64,000 nucleotides of DNA from Ramazzottius varieornatus (Eukaryota > Tardigrada > Eutardigrada > Parachela > Ramazzottiidae): the NCBI GenBank assembly GCA_001949185.1, contig BDGG01000005.1, positions 2,407,249-2,471,248 on the forward strand, given 5' to 3'. The translations under genes and the position numbers were made by a program. Shown here one piece after another: positions 9,900 through 20,990 of the stretch (position 1 is the stretch's first letter; every line of letters starts with the position of its first letter). The notes beneath the pieces were generated by a model that worked only from the letters and a program-made list of their open reading frames with translations, had not been told where the DNA came from and searched no databases.

Positions 9900-12258
9900 C
9901 TACCTAGCGAAGACTAGTGGTTCATCATCGTCAATGCTACTTCGACCATACCGATCGTAGTCTGATTCGTACACCGTTCTTGATCGCTTCCGTAGGTAGA
10001 GGAAGAGTCCAGCTGTGATCAAAGTCTACGAAAACATCAACAATGACGCACAATGGACCGAAAGACTGTTATCATTTCAGAGAGTCAAAGTACACACTCA
10101 CCACCACAATCTGCATGATTGCAAAGCCTGTCAACGTCCACTCGAAGCCGTATCCATCGGAGAGTGCACCGCCGATTGTCGGTCCCAGAAACGCCCTACG
10201 AATTTTGAATTTCGTACAATCCGATGTTAAAGAAACGTTTCAGCTTCCAAGGGAGAATAACAATCGGTTTCTCCAAGGTGTCCGAAAGCGGCATACGAAA
10301 TTGACCAGATCACTTTCCCGAGTGACACCCGCTTCTAGCCAATTTCGCTATAAACGTGCGTCACTTGAGTAAACGATCTGGTCGTGTTTGTCAAGTGGCG
10401 CACGCGTCCAATGGAAATCTCAATGACCGTGCGCCACTTCCGAGCCGATCTGGCCGAGTTTGCTTTCTTACCCTAAAGAAATGGCGGAATTCAGGCTTCC
10501 AGAGACCATTCCGTATGTATCGATAGTTTCTGGAAAGCCCTTTTCACTAAGAAGAAAGCACATAAGTGACGTTTCTGTTCATTCTAAAGTCTACACACCC
10601 AAGAAAATAAAGTTGCGCGGACTTACATGGCGGTCTTGAGGTTCTTGCCGAATGGTGGAATGAGCTGTAAACCCACACCGAGGCCCATGAAGATGTTCCC
10701 GATGATATTCACCCACAGCATATCATGCAGTCGAGCAGGGAAGATGGGCGAAGGACCCATCAGGAGATATCCCACGACTGTAAACAACCCACCAAGTAGT
10801 ATACATTCCCACGCTCGTCCGAACCTATCCAGGAAAAAGCCTAGCAAAGGCGAGGAGAATAAGTACACCGCCGTCGGAATGAGGAAAACCAAACTCAGAA
10901 GTGTAAAGTTCGAAAGGAGCTGCAACGGATAAAGACGCTTTGAGGACTTTGAGGGTGCAGAATGGTAAAAAGTACTTACGTGTTTTAGGTGAGCTGAATA
11001 AGTGGCGTCGATGAAGCCAAGTCCGAACGTAATAGTGAACACGGACAGAAGTGTGCAGAGGATCGCGGGAATCTTGATGTATGTTCGGAATGTACCGTAG
11101 TCTCTTCCCCTGGTTGTCTTATTGACTGGAAGAGTGTACAAAGCGACAAGACCCACTAACATGACGCAGGTTCCCAAGAAGACTAACGGAGCTTTGAAGC
11201 CACCAGCCTCGTATAGACCCGACCCAATGATCGGACCCACCATGAAACCCAGCCCGCTGAAGGTTTCACAAGTCCCGAACATTGTAGATATGGAGGTGGG
11301 AAATACGTCGGCGATGATCGTGAAACTCGCTGGAACGAGGTACAAGGCGGCTGAGTTTCTGGCGAACAACCTTGCAACGTATGGAAGCGCGACAAAAGAT
11401 TCAGCAAGATCACGTTCCAGAAGTGGCGCATACTCTCGCTGTTACTAGCTTGGAGCGTGCGCCACTTGGACAAACAGCCTTGTCGCTTATCAGAAAATCC
11501 GACATAACGAGTGCATGACCTCACGGTTTAGGTCAAGCACTGTATTACTGCAGCGTGATCACAGCATGACGTAACGAACAGGTTGATACGTCAATTAGGG
11601 CACTTTACCTGTGACAACGGCAGACGCTCCGAGCCCTTGCATTATCCGAATCAGGTAGCACATGGAGATGAACGCAGGATCCGGAGAATATTCCAGGACT
11701 CCCATGAAGACAGTTGCCGCTCCGGCGACGCCGATCCCGGAAATGTACATGAACTTGGTTCCAATGTTATGGATCTGCTAACACGAATACAGGTCAGTTC
11801 AACACACCAAGGTAGATTGATTCTTGATTCTAATGTACCGTTAGTCCCCAAACAAACGAAAACACAAACATGACCAGCTGCATGATTCCGAAGACCAGCC
11901 CCACATCGCCACTTGATGCGCCTTTCGAGGCGGCCTGTAATGAAAACACATGCGACACTGACGTAGGTACGAAGGAAAAGACATCGAATCACTTACGAAC
12001 GAAGGAAAAAACACGGCGATGCAGGCATAGAACGTCGAAGTGAAGAAGTTGCCCTGGAACAAAGGGACCACATTACTCCCATCGCCGGCTTCAAACTTGA
12101 ATCTTGATATTTCTTCACGATACAGAAAAGCTACAAACCAAGCAGAGAGTTGCAAGAATTATCTTCCTGTCTCTTGGAATGGAGAGGAAGGTATCGTATC
12201 GCCGCGGACGCCCTGCTGGCGACACTACCGCACCTCCGAGCTCATCCACTTCCGTCAT
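9900..12258 (-). CDS. SLC18B1: SLC18B1-like major facilitator transporter
   Basis: In mammals SLC18B1 is a vesicular polyamine transporter of the MFS fold. Nine exons join in frame to about 465 aa (human is 456): 12139-12258, 11997-12053, 11839-11934, 11609-11774, 10980-11350, 10627-10919, 10472-10546, 10102-10195, 9900-10025. Matching landmarks: FFTSTFYACIAVFFPSF, SKGASSGDVGLVFGIMQL, NIGTKFMYISGIGVAGA, FGTCETFSGLGFMVGP, YLLMGPSPIF, TYGMVSGSLNSAISLGAFLG, SDGYGFEW, and the acidic tail DDDEPLV. About 12 hydrophobic segments are expected and consistent. Start ATG at 12258 is the first that leads straight into the family core. Acceptor at 11351 (CTCAG) rather than an earlier CAG is required for frame. 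Two introns carry palindromic repeats. Confidence 0.92.
10320..10439. repeat. Two adjacent family A cores in SLC18B1 intron
   Basis: A degenerate core at 10320-10368 (GAGTGACACCCGC...GTGCGTCACTTG) and a good core at 10393-10439 (AAGTGGCGCACGCG...CGTGCGCCACTT). Both lie in the intron 10196-10471. Confidence 0.78.
11421..11467. repeat. Family A core in SLC18B1 intron
   Basis: AAGTGGCGCATAC...GCGTGCGCCACTT in the intron 11351-11608. Flanks carry the usual GATC/TTGTC arm sequences. Confidence 0.8.
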
Positions 12259-12396
12259 GGTCACCGCTGTTCTCCATCCATATGATCCAAGCACATGCAC
12301 ACGCTTCGAAGCGGGAAACGAAAGCAAGATCTAATCTAACTTTACCAAGAAGAAAACCGAAGACAGTACAAAATTAATAAAAATTCGGAGTCTGGG

Positions 12397-12595
12397 CAAA
12401 GTTCCTCAGAAGTCTGGGGTCACGGCGTAGAGGCATAGTCGAGGAATTTAGGTAGGGGGCAGGGTAGCCTAAGGGTAGGGGCTTGCCATGTGGAGGCCGA
12501 GAATTTTCAAGAAAAACCCGAAACCTTTCCTTGCCCTTCTCAAATTTCATCAGCTATGCCTCTACGCTATGACCCCAGACTTTTGAGGAACCTTT
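12397..12595. repeat. About 200-bp inverted-repeat element
   Basis: Arms 12397-12447 and 12546-12595 pair closely: GTTCCTCAGAAGTCTGGGGT and GTAGAGGCATAG on the left, complements on the right. The right arm ends at the left target duplication of the hAT element, so the hAT probably inserted at its edge. Confidence 0.8.
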
Positions 12596-13122
12596 CCCAC
12601 AGCTAGTGCTGGCAACGATACGGTATACCGATATCGTATCAAAATATATCGAATCTTTGCGATATAATATGCAGCAAATATCGTATCGAAGATATCGATA
12701 TGAAGCTCATATCGAATAACGCGATAAAATATTTGGCAATATCGTGTCGCGCCATATCGATATATAGTTTCGATATATCGGTATTTTGGTGAATGGCAAA
12801 CTCGGTAATGATACACGTTCACGAAAGACTATGGTTGATTTCAAAGCCTTGATTCTGGCCATGGTGTACCGAAAATACTCCGCCCATTCGGTCCTGTCCC
12901 GAATGTGCCGTCAGCACCGATCTCATTGCACTAGCCTAATCGTGCGGCCGTATGTATTCATGGGCTGGAGCGTGCGTGCACGATCATCTTGTTTCTGCTG
13001 GATATCGATAGCAAATTTTCCATACTACAGTTTCCCGATTGTGAGTCTTGGAAGTTTGTTCGGCGGTCTTTAGCGGAATTCGAAACCTCTCATCATAAGC
13101 TCGTAGGAAGACTATTGAGAAG

Positions 13123-15480
13123 GTGTTCGGGCGACGGACGTCTCTGGAAGCTGAGCTTCGTCGACATGAAGAAGAAGACGCCGAGCGGGAGCGAGACAGG
13201 GCTGAGTTGTACGGAGAAGAAGATGTTCAAGCACCATCACCTGCTGCGTCTTCGATCTCCACAGCTCCCAACACGACTTCGAAGAAGCGGAAAGCTGCCG
13301 AGGACATTGAGCGGCGAGCGCCTGTTTTTCAACACTGGACCCATGATGCCGTGAGGAAGAAGAGCTGCTGTAAGTACTGTAAGAAGGAATACGCTGACAG
13401 TAACTCAAACACTCCCCTGTCGAAACATAAGAAGAAGGCTCATCTTAACGTGCTGGAAGGCAAAAGTGCGAAGGAACGAGTTCCAGACCGGTGTCGTAAG
13501 ATGGACAGGGAAGCAGGCTGCGGAGTTCCAACAATAAGCAAGAAAGCCAAGAGAGAAAAAGACGACAAGCTGACGCGCCTAATCGTGAAGTGCTCTTTAC
13601 CATTCTCGATGGTCGATTACAAAGAATTTGTCGAATTTGTTAAGGCTCTGAACCCTTCGTATGTTGTACCGTCCAGAAACACTCTGAAGTCTTGGCTGAT
13701 CGATGACTTCGAAAAATACAAGGAAGGCACCTTCATTTTCCCAAGCGGCGCAGGCTCCGTGATGATAGTATGTGAAAAGCGCGCCACGTGAAAAGAAGCT
13801 TGACAGAATTGTTTTTCCAAGTGGCGCACGTTATGGTTGCCATTGATTGGAATGTTGTGTCACTCAGTATAATGATCTTTAAATATTTGTTCGCCCAACT
13901 CCCGCATATTGGTAAATTTTTTACGGTCCGAACCAGTAGCTGAATTCAGAAAAATCTGATCACGATTGTTTTGTTTCTGTAGCTAAAGAAGAAGCGGCAG
14001 AAACACCTAGAAGGATATCCCTCACCATGGATCCATGGACGTCACTAGCGCAAGAAGGATACATGGCTATCGCAGCACACTGGGTGACCAACGAGTTTGA
14101 GCTGCGCCGAGTCCTGCTTGACTTTGTCGATCTGCCTGCCGAACATAGCGCCGAGAATCTGAAGAACTGTTCTGACAGTCTTGTGAGATTACGACATTGC
14201 TCATAAGACTCTAGGCTACATAATGGACGGTGCAGCGAATATGACAGCCTACTTTAAAGGCATCCTGCTTGAACTACGAATGGAGAGAGAAAACCGCGGT
14301 GTGAAAAACGACGGAAACTTTCTATCTTTATGATTACTTGGTATCATCTCTGTAGGAGATAACATACGTTGACGTTGGGTTTTTCTGCTAACACTTTCCG
14401 AATCCAAAGTACGATGTATTTGTCATGTTATGAATACAGTGTGTCAGGTTGGCGTGGTAGTTGAGAAGAACTTGATCGGTCGAGTATGCGAGTTGATCAA
14501 AGTCGTGAAAAGACCAAAACCCAAAAGAATCTTCCGAAGTCTGCTCACTGACGACAAAAAGAAGAAGCTCGGCCTGCCGCTGGACTGTTCGACCCGTTGG
14601 AAGCACGTTACACATGGTGGAAAGAGCCTTTGAGATGCGCCACGATTTTAAAAAGTACTTCACTCTGCACGACAGCATGGACATGAAGAAAACTCGTCTA
14701 CTGGAGAAGGAATGAGACGAGATGAGGGAACTGGTTGAGCTCCTGACGCCTATGCAGCAGATTACGGTCGACTGCTCTGCTGCAGCAGAACCAACATTTC
14801 ATGTCGGAAAGTTTCGTCTGACACGTCTGGCTCTTCACCTTAGACAAAGCCAAGAACTTCCAACGGCGGCAGGTTTCGTAAATCTGGTTGCTTTAGGTTA
14901 TGTTGATTTTCCCTTTATTCGGTAGTATCCACTTTTGTAGTTTTTCCTTGATTTATTTACAGGCCGATATTCTGAGAAAGACTGCAGAAGCCATGGAGGA
15001 CAAGATGACGCATATCAGTCAGATGACGCATAAGACGTGGTTAATGTTGGGCAGCTTTTGGATCCTTGCATCAAGCGAAGCCTGGTACCAGACACGGTGG
15101 GCAAGCTTGCGGCATCGGATCTGTTAAAGAAGTTCTGTGCGTTCTACAAAACCGAAAGTGACCAAATTCCGAAGTCGACAGCAGTTACTTCCGTGTCCAC
15201 CAGCACCATCCGAAGGGTGTTCCTCGAACTGCTGAACAAGAATGCGAGTGCTGACTAAAGCGAAGCGGGACAAATATCTAGGCAATATTCTTGGTTCATC
15301 AATGGTACAATAATTGCCTTACAGTCTGCGCGCTAAATAGGATCTGTTTTTCAACCCAGGTACGGCGCCGGAATTGGATTGCAAGCCATTGCAGTGGTGG
15401 AAAGAACGTCGAGAGATATTTTCAACTTTGTGCAAAGTAGTGATGAATATTTTAGCTGTCTGTGATTCTTCGTCTGAGTC
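13123..15480 (+). pseudogene. hAT transposase with BED zinc finger, disrupted
   Basis: The longest frame (13123-13791) has an acidic/charged N-terminus and then a BED-type zinc finger: CKYC, then HKKKAH as the His pair, after RRAPVFQHWTHDAVRKK. A region near 14020-14190 reads TMDPWTSLAQEGYMAIAAHW, the usual start of the hAT catalytic domain. Further pieces near 15040-15100 (LDPCIKRSLVPDTV) and 15370-15430 (LQWWKERREIFSTLCK) resemble the late core and the hAT dimerisation domain. Frames are broken by stops, and a family A palindrome cuts the first ORF at about 13743. Some breaks could be unrecognised introns, but the palindrome insertion and multiple stops make a functional product unlikely. 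Confidence 0.75.
13743..13850. repeat. Family A element inserted in the hAT ORF
   Basis: Core AAGCGGCGCAGG...GCGCGCCACGTG at 13743-13789 and a further half AAGTGGCGCACG at about 13819. It terminates the transposase frame, so it arrived after the hAT element. Confidence 0.7.
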
Positions 15481-15801
15481 CGTGCACTGGTTTTCTCAAA
15501 GTGGTAGAGTAATCCCGAAGTCGCGATGTAGTCTTGGTACTAATTCTGTCCAGGTTTCCATGTATTTGAAGTCTTGGCATGGTCACGTCTGTCTTGCTGA
15601 ATCCGAAGCTTTTGATCTTACTAATACTTGATGTGGAAATCGGCTGTCTGAGTTCTTGGGCTTAAACCAGTGGAATTCCGAAAAATTAAAATAGCAGAAA
15701 TATCGATATATCGCTGCGATATGATACGATACATTGAAAATACGGTAACGGAAAAATATCGTATCGAACTGTATCGTATTTTTGCCAGCACTACCCACAG
15801 C

Positions 15802-16291
15802 CTAATTCTTTGCATTTCTTGATTGGAAGGTTCTGCCGATTGCGAGGATACTTCAGTACAAAGTACCAGAGCAAAACACCTACAGAGGCCCGGAGTCCAA
15901 AGTCCTACGAGTAAAAGGATTAACCCAAGCATAGTGCTGGGATAAATACGATAAAATACGATATGATATTTTCTGATGAATATCTTTCAATGTTTATATT
16001 CCGTTTTAGATATGAACCACGTATCGATAGTTCAATATGATACGTTTCTGATATTTTATTGTTGATATATCGAATTTTATTGCAGTGATATATTGATATA
16101 TCAAGCCATTACCATGTTGAAAACAATCGAAAGATCCAAAGAGAAACCAAACGGCTGTCGATCACTACGTTTGAGTCAGAAAAAAAGTCAAATGTCTTCC
16201 TGTACGCGACTGTGTTCGTTGCTCAATCTATCAAGGTCTGTCGTTACGCACCTAGGTACGCTGACTGCTCACTTCTCCGAAGTCAGCTTGG
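15802..16291. other. hAT-related end and AT-rich spacer
   Basis: At 15933 TAGTGCTGGGATAAATACG repeats the terminus of the neighbouring hAT element, followed by ATATCG/GATAC-rich sequence to about 16105. The opposite end was not found. The remainder holds no supported gene. Confidence 0.5.
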
Positions 16292-16722
16292 ATTAATGAT
16301 GAGCATTACATCTTATGTTACATTTACACGTTTTCACGACATTATAACCACGGGGAAGTTGTAGTGTAAATGTGAAATGTAACTACAACTGTTACCTGCC
16401 AGAATCTGCGGTATTTGTAAGTATTTTGCCGCCAGAAATCTAAAATTCGGCTGACTTACGCGGAAAAATGTCAAACATATCCTGAGTATGGTCATTTTGC
16501 AGCCGTATTTTTATCTTTGTCTGGAAGATAGTTACTAAGATCTATGTTCTGTGCAAACATAGTTGGTTCGTTATTTTCGTCGCTCCTTGTGACTTGTAGG
16601 CGTTACAAACTACTCGGTCTGTGAAATGTAAACTAGTGTAAAACGTAATTACACTTTTACAATTACACTTTTTTACATTAGACTTTACGTTACACGGACC
16701 ATCTGCGTGTAACGCTCATCAT
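16292..16722. mobile_element. 430-bp non-autonomous element with inverted ends
   Basis: Ends ATGATGAGCATTACA and TGTAACGCTCATCAT are inverted copies, and both sides are rich in TGTAAA/TTTACA motifs. Flanks CAGCTTGG (16284-16291) and CAGCTTGA (16723-16730) are an imperfect 8-bp duplication. Four extra bases (ATTA) on the left make the boundary uncertain. No coding content. Confidence 0.6.
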
Positions 16723-16730
16723 CAGCTTGA

Positions 16731-17353
16731 ATGCATATGCGCGATACACTACGAGCGAGGCTGCGCTTCGTGCGCGGTACCGAACTGGAGTATTACAGAG
16801 ATGAAGTTGGCACCCCGGTACACTTTGCAACTGTTGCTATGGCCTTGCTGCGCCCCTTTCGTGACGTGTAACTAGATTTTGCTTTCCGGAGTTCCCCTTA
16901 TTTTCGGAAACTAGCGTAATCGAGGTTACGGTTGGCTGGCATTGAGAAGCATGGTGGCTCCCCAATTATTCAAAGATCTGATCAGTTGCTTCGCTTATCA
17001 GTGACGTTGCAACTCATCTTACCTACAGTCGGACTCTTTCCCGGCGGTGGCAACTTAATGTGTGTATTGACTTCCGAAGTTCCGATTCTCAAGTCGCAGC
17101 GCCTTACGTCAGCTGCGACAGGGAAAAACGGCGCGAAATGTCTGTGCGTTTCATCCAGCGCATGACGTATTTGACGCCTTGGGTTGTTCCGATTTTTGAA
17201 AACTGATCTGTATTTTTCTTAGCTCTGTGAATGACTGTGATCAGCGGTGGATCGTGGACGGGTGATTTACTCAGCCTAATATGGGCAGTGGGCAGAGTAG
17301 ATCAGTAAGGCGGAGCTAGTTTGAGAAGTAAGGAGTGGGAACGAAAAGAAAAT
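16731..17353. other. Unannotated spacer before the gap
   Basis: About 620 bp with short ORFs only and no recognised family or repeat. Ends in a purine-rich run at the assembly gap. Confidence 0.4.
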
Positions 17354-18026
17354 NNNNNNNNNNNNNNNNNNNNNNNNNNNNNNNNNNNNNNNNNNNNNNN
17401 NNNNNNNNNNNNNNNNNNNNNNNNNNNNNNNNNNNNNNNNNNNNNNNNNNNNNNNNNNNNNNNNNNNNNNNNNNNNNNNNNNNNNNNNNNNNNNNNNNNN
17501 NNNNNNNNNNNNNNNNNNNNNNNNNNNNNNNNNNNNNNNNNNNNNNNNNNNNNNNNNNNNNNNNNNNNNNNNNNNNNNNNNNNNNNNNNNNNNNNNNNNN
17601 NNNNNNNNNNNNNNNNNNNNNNNNNNNNNNNNNNNNNNNNNNNNNNNNNNNNNNNNNNNNNNNNNNNNNNNNNNNNNNNNNNNNNNNNNNNNNNNNNNNN
17701 NNNNNNNNNNNNNNNNNNNNNNNNNNNNNNNNNNNNNNNNNNNNNNNNNNNNNNNNNNNNNNNNNNNNNNNNNNNNNNNNNNNNNNNNNNNNNNNNNNNN
17801 NNNNNNNNNNNNNNNNNNNNNNNNNNNNNNNNNNNNNNNNNNNNNNNNNNNNNNNNNNNNNNNNNNNNNNNNNNNNNNNNNNNNNNNNNNNNNNNNNNNN
17901 NNNNNNNNNNNNNNNNNNNNNNNNNNNNNNNNNNNNNNNNNNNNNNNNNNNNNNNNNNNNNNNNNNNNNNNNNNNNNNNNNNNNNNNNNNNNNNNNNNNN
18001 NNNNNNNNNNNNNNNNNNNNNNNNNN
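17354..18026. other. Assembly gap (673 N)
   Basis: Continuous N. Open frames crossing it are artefacts. Confidence 0.99.
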
Positions 18027-18036
18027 CACTGCTCAT

Positions 18037-18562
18037 TAGAGCCCTGCAATATGCCGTACGTTCTGTACTGCACTGCATTTTACTGCATTGTAGTGCAGTT
18101 GCAGTCGCCGAAACGATGAAAAAATGCAGATGCAGTGCAGTTGCACTTTCGGGAAACCGGATGCAGTGCAGATGCAGCACGGGTTTTCGCTACTGCTGCA
18201 GGGCGCTGATTCCTTTTTGTCCTTATACGCTAAGCGCATACTTGTTGTGCCTGCTTCTAGTACCCCTTCTGAACGACTTTTTAGCCATACCGGTGATGCT
18301 CTCAACAGTAAGCGAACTAGTATGCTGCCTGAAACTGAGTGATCTGATGATTATTCGGTGGAACTATCTCGCAGAAGAATAAATAATTATCGATAATAAT
18401 TTATGCAGTATCGATGCAGTAAAATGCAGCTAGACGTTCATGGATGCAGTGCAGTTGCAGTTTCCCTCGGTCAGAATAAATGAAATAAATAAAGTTGCAG
18501 TTTGGAAGAACTGGATGCAGAGCAGTTGCAGAACGGATGTTGCGTGCTGCTGCAGGGCTCTA
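18037..18562 (+). mobile_element. 526-bp non-autonomous hAT with dimerisation-domain remnant
   Basis: Ends TAGAGCCCTGCA and TGCAGGGCTCTA are perfect 12-bp inverted repeats. Flanks CTGCTCAT (18029-18036) and CTGCACAT (18563-18570) are an 8-bp duplication with one mismatch. Subterminal TGCAGTGCAG/TGCAGTTGCAG repeats occur near both ends. Positions 18229-18341 encode AKRILVVPASSTPSERLFSH and SKRTSMLPETE, the hAT C-terminal dimerisation signature, ending in a stop. An internal CTGCAGGGCGC near 18200 looks like another terminus, so this may be a nested composite. Confidence 0.82.
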
Positions 18563-19815
18563 CTGCACATATCCACAATCACGGAACTGTCACTTACGAC
18601 CTAGGGAAACTTTGTTATCAGTGCGCAATTCTATCTTTTGAACAGGAGACCCGGTGTTCGAATAACATTCGGAACGGCGTTTCTCATACAAAAAGGTATT
18701 GATTGACTGATTTCCGTTCCAAAGTTGGGCTGCACTTGCTGTTACGCAGCCGTTCTGTCTTCGGATAATTCACTGAGTAAATCACCCTTCCATCGCCGAC
18801 TGTGATCTTCCTCTGAAGTGAAGCTCTCACTCTTTGCTTCTATCGGATCTTGATCGCCACATTTCCGGCCATGGACCTGTAAGCCCTGAACCTCGAGGAG
18901 GCTGCTTCGTCGAATGCAGCGGAGGTAAGACTTGGAGAAAACACTTTCACCGATCTGTATGGTTCCAGACGGATGCTGAAAAAGCGGGAATGGTTTGCGC
19001 TGGTCCTAGCTGTCTCCTTCCTTTCAAACCAACTGATGCCAAGGAAATCAGCTTCCACCGTTTTCCCACTGGTCTTCTTGGCAGCTTATGGCTTCATACA
19101 TGTGGGATGAAAGATACCCTCGGTATAGTCGACCACGTTTACATCTGCAGTACTCAGTTCCAAGCCACTGACTTTGAACCGGCCGCCAAGAACAAACAGT
19201 CTGAAACACGGCTTTTACATACAGCGCTTCCTTCATGTGTCTTCGACGGAAGTGGACAGCGAATACAGCCGACGAAATACGGAGGCGACGAGCAAGTGCA
19301 CGAGGTAGAGCAGATGGACGACGCTTCCGCTGAGGTAAAGATATTTCTCGAATCAAACTACTTTATCGAAAGATATTTGCACGGTTGATTATTGCCGTAG
19401 GTGGAACCTGCCAGTACAGAAGAGGTACCTTTAAAGTGCGCCGTCGCAAACTGTCCGCATATTCGTGGAGATCCAGGCTCGCTCCACATCAGCCTCTACC
19501 CTTTTCCACGGGGCATGTAGGCCAAGGTCTGGCTGGTCAAGTGTGGAATGGACATGGATACTGGGCATGCTCATATCTGCAGTGCTCATTTTAAATTGAT
19601 AGATTTTCATCCCGACACCATGGGGAACAAAACCACGAGACAATTGCTAGAATCAGCCATTTATTCCATCGGGTCGGTTCCTTTCGCTGCATCTATAATT
19701 TAGTTCTCTCCGACACTGATCGCGTACCAACTGAAGTAGTAGTCACCTCTACGAGCGCGATGGAGCAAGAAGCGAACGATGGCTCTTTGGTGAATGTAAG
19801 CAACCAACGAAGACT

Positions 19816-19945
19816 GGGAGCTCGGCGAACGAACTCAGCAAGACTGTTTCTTCCAGGTGCCGCATGCTTTCGCCCAGCAACACCGGGGACGTGCGCCACT
19901 TGTGAACTTGACGAAATCGCTCTTCCAAGTAGAATTCCGCAAGAC
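19816..19945. repeat. Family A element in THAP-gene intron
   Basis: GGGAGCTCGGCGAACGAACT at the left end, degenerate core GTGCCGCATGC...GTGCGCCACTTG. Confidence 0.7.
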
Positions 19946-20609
19946 TGTCAGAATGGTATCTTCTTGTTTTCTTCCTGTGATGTTTGAGCGGTGCATTATT
20001 GTTTCTTTTTTCTAACATCAACTCAAGAGCAAGAAGCAGGGAAAGCCCACAAAGAGCACCAGAAGTGACTGCGCAGTGTCGATGTGCCGTTACTACCACG
20101 GGAAGCCCGGCTGTGAAGAGGTCTCCTTCCACAGGTATCCAACAGGTGTGGATCAAGGCTTACAGAAGATATGAGGAGATCGGCAAGAGCGAGCGCATGT
20201 GTAGTGGCCACTTCTGCCTTCCCACAGACTTCCACTTTTCTGGAGCTGGACTGGTGAAACGGATTAACGAGACGGCACCGCCTTCGCGCTTTGACTGTCT
20301 TCCCCCCAAGACTCCGGCTTGCGTATGCGAAGTCAGCTCCGAGGAAAGACCTGGCTGCTGGAGAGTTCGGGAAGCCCATCCCAAAGAGGCTGGAACCGAC
20401 GAAGTTCTCGCTGAAGCACTTGACGCAGAAAGCGATAAACGATGTGGACAGTCTTCGAGAGTCGTTGAGCGATGCTGGGAAGAAGATGCATCGGGCGAGC
20501 AGTAAAATAGCGGACCAGGAAAGGGAGATCAACCTTTTGAAATCTCACTCGACGCTATCACGTCGACCAAGGTGAAAAACTAGAATTTCCCAGAATATAA
20601 TGGCTGATT

Positions 20610-20812
20610 GGGAGCTCGGCAAACAAAGTCGACAAAATTAGTTTCCCAAGTGGCGCATGCTCTCCGTATTATTGGCTGTAACCGTGCGCCACTTGTATAA
20701 ACTCTCTTATCGAGTTTGGCCGTCTTCCCAAGTCGCGCACGTCTTCAGTGTTATTAACTGAACGTGTGAGCCACTTGGAAGAATGATCTCGCCCAGTTCG
20801 TCTGCCGAGGGT
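20610..20812. repeat. Two family A cores between one pair of outer ends
   Basis: GGGAGCTCGGC at the left and GCCGAGGGTCC at the right enclose two cores (AAGTGGCGCATGC... and AAGTCGCGCACGT...). CCAGAATATA occurs on both outer sides (near 20590 and 20812), a possible target duplication. Confidence 0.78.
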
Positions 20813-20990
20813 CCAGAATATATTATTTATATCACTTCTTTAAATGTTCTTTTTGTTCCTACAGCGTAAGTTGGATGGCATTCTGGGGATGGATCGCCTG
20901 ACCGCCGAAGCAAGAAGGATTCATGAACTGGGCGAGTCGTCATCAAGAGAATTCAAAGTGATGGGCAACTCTCTAAACCTACAGCTCTAG

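Larger units (their letters stand above)
12604..15793 (+). mobile_element. hAT DNA transposon, full-length, 3.19 kb
   Basis: The element is bounded by perfect 12-bp terminal inverted repeats (TAGTGCTGGCAA at the left, TTGCCAGCACTA at the right) and by an exact 8-bp target duplication CCCACAGC at 12596-12603 and 15794-15801. An 8-bp duplication is the hAT hallmark. Both subterminal regions are packed with ATATCG/GATAC repeats, typical of transposase binding arrays. Inside are a BED zinc finger and hAT transposase pieces, now disrupted, plus an inserted palindromic repeat at about 13743-13850. Another end with the same start (TAGTGCTGGGATAAATACG) occurs at 15933, so a second family member lies close by. 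Confidence 0.93.
18969..20990 (+). pseudogene. Gene with three THAP zinc-finger domains, probably broken
   Basis: THAP domains are C2CH DNA-binding fingers. Exon 18969-19334 holds THAP 1: CAGPSC, SFHRFP, a Trp, and ICSTQFQATDF, where Gln replaces the zinc-binding His. An in-phase intron leads to exon 19401-about 19670 with THAP 2: CAVANC, LYPFP, KVWLVKCG, ICSAHFKLIDF, but TAG at 19518-19520 interrupts it. A short piece at about 19740-19795 precedes exon 20028 onward with THAP 3: CAVSMC, SFHRYP, then a one-base shift near 20146, then WIKAYRRYEE and MCSGHFCLPTDF. A coiled coil follows in yet another frame (to about 20560), and a last exon 20865-20990 ends ...NSLNLQL. Intact flanking genes argue against poor assembly, so a decaying gene is likeliest. 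An expressed gene with consensus errors is the alternative. Confidence 0.6.

Noticed and set aside
17276-18382. Long ORFs of 234-353 codons on both strands
   Set aside because: They are open only because they cross the run of N.
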